Origin: Nostoc linckia NIES-25
Lineage (GTDB): Bacteria; Cyanobacteriota; Cyanobacteriia; Cyanobacteriales; Nostocaceae
Length of the DNA stretch: 64,000 nt
Direction of reading: 5' to 3'
NCBI RefSeq assembly: GCF_002368035.1
Contig: NZ_AP018222.1
Span: 1-64,000 of the forward strand
The notes under the pieces are model-generated. The model saw only the letters and a list, made by a program, of their open reading frames with translations. It made no database searches and had not been told where the DNA came from. Made by a program: the position numbers and the translations under genes. Below are positions 58,994 to 64,000 of the stretch, in pieces; the first letter of the stretch is position 1; every line of letters begins with the position of its first letter.

Positions 58994-59626
58994 ATGTCTT
59001 TAGAGTTCATTTCACTAGAAAACATCCAAGAAGTCGCCCATAACTACGGCTATTGGGCTATTTTTTTGGGAATTTTGCTAGAAAATTTAGGCATTCCTGT
59101 TCCTGGCGAAACCGTGACCCTAGTGGGCGGATTTTTAGCTGGTAGCGACGAACTAAATTTCTGGCTGGTTCTCGGTGACGCAATTATGGGTGCTGTAATT
59201 GGCGGAGTTTGTGGCTATTGGGTTGGTAGAGCCAGCGGCTGGTCTTTTTTGGTAAAAGTTGCTAGCATCTTTCGGATTTCGGAAGTGCGATTGCTGAATA
59301 TTAAAGATCAATTCAGTCAAAATAGCGCAAAAGCAGTATTTGTTGGACGTTTTCTGGCATTATTGCGGGTTTTTGCTGCACCACTAGCTGGGGTAGCTGA
59401 AATGCCCTTCAGAAAATTCTTTTTATACAATTTTTTAGGAGCTGTTGCTTGGGCTAGTTTGATAGTGACATTAGCTTTTTTTGCTGGCAAAATTATCTCC
59501 CTAGAGCAATTGGTTGCTTGGGTGAGTAGATTTGCGATCGTAGCATTACTGATTTTGGCTGGTCTAATTTTTGTGCCAGTATGGCTGGAGTCTCGTCAAG
59601 TTAAAGAAGTGGGAAGTGAGAAGTGA
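58994..59626 (+). CDS. DedA-family membrane protein
   Basis: 210 aa with about five membrane segments. ENLGIPVPGETVTLVGGFLA is the DedA signature; FVGRFLALLRVFAAPLAGVA carries the conserved F-x-R-x-x-P/R loop, followed by FRKFFLYNFLGAVAWASL. The family is linked to lipid-carrier (undecaprenyl phosphate, phospholipid) flipping. STRR units gaagtga/ggagtga overlap its 3' end at 59609-59660. Confidence 0.93.
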   Translation: MSLEFISLENIQEVAHNYGYWAIFLGILLENLGIPVPGETVTLVGGFLAGSDELNFWLVLGDAIMGAVIGGVCGYWVGRASGWSFLVKVASIFRISEVRLLNIKDQFSQNSAKAVFVGRFLALLRVFAAPLAGVAEMPFRKFFLYNFLGAVAWASLIVTLAFFAGKIISLEQLVAWVSRFAIVALLILAGLIFVPVWLESRQVKEVGSEK

Positions 59627-59756
59627 GGAGTGAGAAGTGAGGAGTGAGGAGTGAGGAGTAGAGTAAAAAGTTATTTCTTGTAACTTTCCTTCCTTTATTT
59701 TGCATTTTTAACTCCTAACTCCTAACTCCTAACCCCTAACTCCTAACTCCTAACTT
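59609..59756. repeat. STRR tracts (ggagtga and ctcctaa) between dedA and argG
   Basis: gaagtgaggagtgaggagtg and ctaactcctaactcctaact units, in opposite senses, fill the space between two convergent genes. The second tract touches the argG stop at 59750. Confidence 0.85.
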
Positions 59757-60952
59757 TTAGTTAACTGCGACCAAATGCGAGTTGGTAGACCCCAAACATA
59801 GATAAAACCTTCAGCAGCTTTGTGATCGAATTTGTCTTCGGCTCCGTAGGTTGCTAGATCGGGACTATAGAGGGAATTATCGCTAGCGCGGCCAACGATG
59901 GTGGCATTACCCTTAAACAACTTCACTCGTACAGTTCCAGATACTTGCTCTTGTGTCTTTTGAATAAAAGCGTCTAGTGCAGCTTTGAGTGGACTATACC
60001 AGAGACCGTTATAAACGATTTGACTGTAAGTTTCTTCAATCCCACGCTTGTAATGGGTAACGTCTGCTGTCAAAGTCAAACTTTCTAAATCTCTATGTGC
60101 CTGAATTAGGACTAACATCGCGGGTGATTCGTAGATCTCCCGCGATTTTATGCCTACTAGGCGGTTTTCGATCATATCAATCCGTCCAACACCGTGATTT
60201 CCTACAAGCTGATTGAGTTGTTCAATTAGCTCAACTGGCTTTTTGGCTACACCATTGAGGGTGGTGGGAATACCACGATGAAAACCAATTTCGATGTACT
60301 CTGGTTCATTGGGCGTGTTAGCGATCGCTTTGGTCATTTCATAGATTTCTTCTGGTGGCTCGAATGAAGGATCTTCGAGCAAACCAGCTTCAATGCTCCG
60401 ACCGAGCAAATTCTTGTCGATGCTGTAGGGAGAAGATTTTTTGACTGGTGAAGGAATACCAAAGTTTTCACCATAGGCGATGGTTTGCTCGCGGCTCATT
60501 CCCCATTCTCTAGCTGGTGCGAGGATCTTCAGGTTGGGGTTGAGGGCGGTAACAGACACATCAAAGCGGACTTGATCGTTACCTTTACCAGTACAACCGT
60601 GAGCGATCGCATCAGCACCGTATTTTTCAGCTGTTTCTACTAATACCTTGGCAATTAGCGGACGGGCAAGGGCAGTTCCTAGAGGATAACGATTTTCATA
60701 AAGAGCGTTGGCTTGAATTGCTGCAAAGGCGTAATCTTTAACAAAGCTGTCTTTAACATCCGCAACTAGGGATTCACTTGCACCGGATTTGAGAGCTTTT
60801 TCTCTGACTGGCTCTAACTCATCTCCCTGACCTAAATCTGCTGCTAGGGTAATTACCTCTTCTACACCCCATTCCTGCTTCAGATAGGGGATGCAAACTG
60901 AGGTATCTACTCCGCCAGAATATGCTAGGACAACCTTTTTGGCGCGACCCAT
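59750..60952 (-). CDS. argG: Argininosuccinate synthase
   Basis: 400 aa, standard length. N-terminal PP-loop VVLAYSGGVDTSVCIPYLKQ; HGCTGKGNDQVRF and SPYSIDKNLLGRSIEAGLLE follow. Joins citrulline and aspartate with ATP in arginine synthesis. ATG at 60952. Monocistronic. Confidence 0.98.
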   Translation of the reverse strand: MGRAKKVVLAYSGGVDTSVCIPYLKQEWGVEEVITLAADLGQGDELEPVREKALKSGASESLVADVKDSFVKDYAFAAIQANALYENRYPLGTALARPLIAKVLVETAEKYGADAIAHGCTGKGNDQVRFDVSVTALNPNLKILAPAREWGMSREQTIAYGENFGIPSPVKKSSPYSIDKNLLGRSIEAGLLEDPSFEPPEEIYEMTKAIANTPNEPEYIEIGFHRGIPTTLNGVAKKPVELIEQLNQLVGNHGVGRIDMIENRLVGIKSREIYESPAMLVLIQAHRDLESLTLTADVTHYKRGIEETYSQIVYNGLWYSPLKAALDAFIQKTQEQVSGTVRVKLFKGNATIVGRASDNSLYSPDLATYGAEDKFDHKAAEGFIYVWGLPTRIWSQLTKS

Positions 60953-61072
60953 TAATTTCTCCAGTTAGGAAAGAAAACAAACAATGAGTCATTATTATAT
61001 CGAAACTAATCCATGTATATTTTCTTCATGCATCAACTTATTGGGATGTTTTTTTACTGTAAGTCCTGAAGC

Positions 61073-61094
61073 CTCTCCCCAACGCGGGGAGAGG
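61073..61094 (-). terminator. Hairpin downstream of lipase-like gene
   Basis: cctctccc - aacgcg - gggagagg, 70 bases after the stop of the minus-strand exoprotein gene. No T-run, so the terminator role is weak. Related to 5368-5386. Confidence 0.35.
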
Positions 61095-61162
61095 TTTGGA
61101 AAGCGGTTGTGATGCGGTGCGAAAATTGATTTGGTGGCTGGCGGCACAGGCTGGGCTTGATA

Positions 61163-64000
61163 TCAAGTCCATTTCCACTGTTCTGTCCCTGATGAATCAA
61201 CAACTATTCTTAGACCTGCAATCCGCCAATCACCGTTAATGAAAGAGGCATTGATATAACCTTCGTGCTGTCCATTATCCCACAACCAGAAATCTCGATT
61301 ACCATCATTGTTATACCAGTCATTTTGATGAAATGGCATAGCAAGATTGGTAGGGGATAATAATCGCCGATCGAGTGCATTTCTGAAGAGATCGACGACA
61401 GCACCATGAGCGTCTATAGCATTGACAAATGTACCACTCCAGCCTTGTATGATAAAAGAATCATGGGCTGTTGCAGCCTTGTTATTATCGCCAGCAGCAC
61501 CAGCATCATCATCTCCAACAACAAAAGCTAAGGAATACTGAGCTACATTGCGAAAATCAACTGGTCCTTGAGTACCTGGTGTATTAATATCCAGGTCATA
61601 GCCAGAAGGAGACCAAGCTGGATCGAGAGCAACAATATTTCTTACCTGACCATACATTCTGGCTATTTCTGAAGACACATAAGTTCCTAAACTATGACCA
61701 ATGAGAGTCAGTTGATTTGAGCTAATTCCTAAACTGACTAAAAGATTTTTTGTCCACTGAGCAACAGGTGTAATCCACTGCGCTGTTTCATCAGGAACAG
61801 CATCTCGAAGCCATGAATCTAATTCATTGGGATCGGCTGCAATACCACCCCAGTCTAAAGCAATAACTTGAGTGCCAAATTCAGCAGCCTCTCTTGCTAA
61901 TTTGTTGATACGCGTACCATCAACCCAGGTATTTTCGACGTATCGGCTTTGATCGCTGTTATTCCAGCCGTGAATTACAACTACAGTTTCTCTATTGGGA
62001 TTAATATAACCAGTTGTGTTTCGTCCATTAGTGTCATAAAGCCAGAGATTTACATTATCACTACCGGAACGGATTTGACTAGATAAGGACGCACCTGAGA
62101 GACTGAGACTATAGTTAGTGTTATTAGTCGCATTGTAAGAATACACCCGCACAAAGTAAATCCCAGCACTCAATTGACGGGTAATTGACTCTGAATTACT
62201 TCCACTATTACCAGAAGCAGAAATGAAATTACCTGAAATATCGAGTAACTGGACATCAGCATCAGCACTTAAACCCGTTAAACTGAGACTGAAATTAGTT
62301 TGAGTTCCAACATCAAAACGATAGTAATCATTACCATCAAGGCTTCCTACCCAATCACCAAAACTACGATAACTATTTAATGTGCCAATGTTTCTTGCCG
62401 CTCCTGTAGTATTACCTGCGTAGTCTAATGGGACAATAGTTTCCCCCCGCAAACTGAGATTGTAATAGGTATCGCCACTATAGCGGTAGACTCGTGCATA
62501 GTAAGTACCAGCAGCCAAATTGTCTAAATCGATCGTTTCTGAAGTAGTACCACTATTGCGAGAAGCTCCCACTCCTACTCCTGACGCATTCAGCACTTCT
62601 ACGTCCGCATCTGCACTTAAACCACTCATACTCAGGCGTAAGTTACGAGTACCGTCCAGGTAAAAGCGATAGTAGTCATTAGTATCTGCCCCACCTACCC
62701 AATCGCTATAACTGGAATTAGATGTTCCTAAAGTACCGATGTTTCTTGCTGCACCTGTACTATTACCTGCGTAGTCTGCTGTCACAGAGGTCTGTCCGAA
62801 AGAACTGAATACCTGATTAGCACCAAAACCTACAATATCAGCCCTACGATCCCCATTCACATCTGCTAACATCCGGGGGTAATCATTATTGTTAGTCCAA
62901 CCCCCATTGTTTTTCGTAAATCCAGGAGATGAACTAATTGAGTTTTGGAATGTGCCATTTCCATTACTCAGAGACACAAAAATTGAATCAGCACCAAAAC
63001 CTACAATATCAGCCCTACTATCCCCATTCACATCTGCTAACATCCGGGGATAATCATTATTGTTAGTCCAACCCCCATTGTTTTTCGTAAATCCAGGAGA
63101 TGAACTAATTGAGTTTTGGAATGTACCATTTCCATTACTCAGAGACACAAAAACTGAACTAGCACCAAAACCTACAATATCAGCCCTACCATCCCCATTC
63201 ACATCTGCTAACATCCGGGGATAATCATTATTGTTAGTCCAACCCCCATTGTTTTTCGTAAATCCAGGAGATGAACTAATTGAGTTTTGGAATGTGCCAT
63301 TTCCATTACTCAGAGACACAAAAACTGAACTAGCACCAAAACCTACAATATCAGCCCTACCATCCCCATTCACATCTGCTAACATCCGGGGATAATCATT
63401 ATTGTTAGTCCAACCCCCATTGTTTTTCGTAAATCCAGGAGATGAACTAATTGAGTTTTGGAATGTGCCATTTCCATTACTCAGAGACACAAAAACTGAA
63501 CTAGCACCAAAACCTACAATATCAGCCCTACCATCCCCATTCACATCTGCTAACATCCGAGGGTAATCATCAGAAGTAGTCCAACCTCCATTGTTTTTTG
63601 TAAATCCAGGAGATGAACTAATTTGGTTTTGGAATGTATTTTGCTCAACTAAGATTTCTTGCCCATCAACAGTAATAAATTTAGAGTCATCTTCAACTTT
63701 TAGTGATAATAATTCTCCACCACTAATACTTTGCTCCTGCACCAACCGTGAGAAAATATCCCCTTCATCCCCAGCAGCATCTTTTACATTAATTTGACCA
63801 TCAAAATAATGACCAAACTCCTCTAATAACACTCCTGTAACTGCACCAACATTACCCAAGTTATCCGCTACAAATTCCTCAGATAGATAAATGGTATTTT
63901 TTTCCTTTGCATAGGCCCCATTAAAGGTTTGACCAGATATAATTTTTATACCCGGTGTATTAATAAAATCCTTTTCTTCTAAATCTGCCAATATTTTAAT
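61163..64000 (-). CDS. VCBS-repeat, PPC-domain and lipase-like exoprotein (partial, 5' end outside window)
   Basis: At least 942 aa; the frame is still open at the window edge, so the N-terminus is missing. Order visible: an N-terminal segment (GVLLEEFGHYFDGQINVKDA, resembling a zinc-protease-like helix HYFD); five FG-GAP/VCBS repeats of 57 aa (ADVNGDGRADIVGFG calcium-binding motif); two PPC-type domains (DYAGNSTGAARNIGTLG and DYAGNTTGAARNIGTLN); then an alpha/beta hydrolase of the pancreatic-lipase-like group with VVVIHGWNN, nucleophile in TLIGHSLGTYVSSE and acid in IVALDPAWSPS, and a late His in DAHGAVVDLFRNAL. Probably secreted and calcium-stabilised. Function: carboxylester hydrolase is likely, substrate unknown. 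Confidence 0.85.
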   Translation of the reverse strand: MKILADLEEKDFINTPGIKIISGQTFNGAYAKEKNTIYLSEEFVADNLGNVGAVTGVLLEEFGHYFDGQINVKDAAGDEGDIFSRLVQEQSISGGELLSLKVEDDSKFITVDGQEILVEQNTFQNQISSSPGFTKNNGGWTTSDDYPRMLADVNGDGRADIVGFGASSVFVSLSNGNGTFQNSISSSPGFTKNNGGWTNNNDYPRMLADVNGDGRADIVGFGASSVFVSLSNGNGTFQNSISSSPGFTKNNGGWTNNNDYPRMLADVNGDGRADIVGFGASSVFVSLSNGNGTFQNSISSSPGFTKNNGGWTNNNDYPRMLADVNGDSRADIVGFGADSIFVSLSNGNGTFQNSISSSPGFTKNNGGWTNNNDYPRMLADVNGDRRADIVGFGANQVFSSFGQTSVTADYAGNSTGAARNIGTLGTSNSSYSDWVGGADTNDYYRFYLDGTRNLRLSMSGLSADADVEVLNASGVGVGASRNSGTTSETIDLDNLAAGTYYARVYRYSGDTYYNLSLRGETIVPLDYAGNTTGAARNIGTLNSYRSFGDWVGSLDGNDYYRFDVGTQTNFSLSLTGLSADADVQLLDISGNFISASGNSGSNSESITRQLSAGIYFVRVYSYNATNNTNYSLSLSGASLSSQIRSGSDNVNLWLYDTNGRNTTGYINPNRETVVVIHGWNNSDQSRYVENTWVDGTRINKLAREAAEFGTQVIALDWGGIAADPNELDSWLRDAVPDETAQWITPVAQWTKNLLVSLGISSNQLTLIGHSLGTYVSSEIARMYGQVRNIVALDPAWSPSGYDLDINTPGTQGPVDFRNVAQYSLAFVVGDDDAGAAGDNNKAATAHDSFIIQGWSGTFVNAIDAHGAVVDLFRNALDRRLLSPTNLAMPFHQNDWYNNDGNRDFWLWDNGQHEGYINASFINGDWRIAGLRIVVDSSGTEQWKWT
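62790..63640. repeat. 171-bp coding tandem repeat (five VCBS units)
   Basis: gagttttggaatgt recurs at 62940, 63111, 63282 and 63453, exactly 171 bases apart. Inner units differ by only a few bases over their whole length. Confidence 0.92.

Noticed and set aside
62790..63640. Large direct repeats as a transposon or duplicated gene
   Set aside because: 171-bp period equals 57 codons and encodes VCBS units within one continuous frame.

Overview
The window is chromosomal DNA from a filamentous, very probably heterocyst-forming cyanobacterium (Nostocales, Nostoc-like). Four things point there: oxygenic photosynthesis genes (psbEFLJ, psaI, ndhCKJ, rubA, ycf48, a HO-1 type heme oxygenase), very frequent HIP1 octamers (gcgatcgc), abundant heptameric short tandem repeats of the ccccagt / tcattgg / ctcctaa type (STRR), and a gene run that looks like the hormogonium polysaccharide (hps) genes of Nostoc. 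No rRNA, tRNA, CRISPR array, prophage or complete insertion sequence was recognised.

Layout. 1-6.7 kb: a P-type ATPase with P2C-like motifs, a small DUF4327-type protein, a 5'-truncated PEP synthase whose missing half ends exactly at a repeat junction, and a truncated Uma2 nuclease, all set among MITE-like repeats. 6.9-15 kb: a two-gene signalling operon made of a 2017-aa Ser/Thr kinase-ATPase-GAF-histidine kinase-receiver protein and a 663-aa hybrid histidine kinase. 15.4-21.5 kb: mutS2 (with a repeat inserted in frame), heme oxygenase and glmM. 21.7-28.2 kb: a Wzy/O-antigen-ligase-like protein and four glycosyltransferases (hpsL to hpsP-like). 28.3-35.3 kb: a membrane protein, 1-Cys peroxiredoxin, Uma2 nuclease, a 51-aa gene with its own terminator, a SAM hydrolase family protein, DUF2301, a YdcF-like protein, and a protein with two Tudor-knot/chromo-barrel domains.

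35.8-38.3 kb: a compact cluster of NahK-like sugar kinase, DOMON-like protein, zinc-ribbon protein and HD hydrolase. 38.3-45.7 kb: accessory DNA with two adjacent MITEs, a nuclease-fold protein lacking its catalytic residues, an aldo/keto reductase, a phosphodiester glycosidase with a 21-bp tandem array upstream, HicAB and a pentapeptide protein. 45.8-50.7 kb: the photosynthesis block ndhC-ndhK-ndhJ, rubA-ycf48-psbE-psbF-psbL-psbJ and convergent psaI. 50.9-61 kb: a repeat-rich 1117-aa protein, a Tic20-like protein, an FAH-family protein, rpsF, a coiled-coil protein, a STAS protein, DedA and argG. 61.2-64 kb: a large VCBS/PPC/lipase exoprotein that runs off the window.

The photosynthesis genes work together: RubA and Ycf48 are assembly factors, PsbE/F/L/J are small PSII subunits, PsaI is a small PSI subunit, and NdhC/K/J belong to the NDH-1 complex. 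The hps-like genes probably build and polymerise an exported polysaccharide. I did not find a clearly new defence or mobile system. The best candidates for undescribed biology are the kinase/DOMON/zinc-ribbon/HD cluster, the Tudor-knot protein, the 21-bp array, and the repeat-driven gene changes (ppsA truncation, mutS2 insertion, minisatellite proteins).
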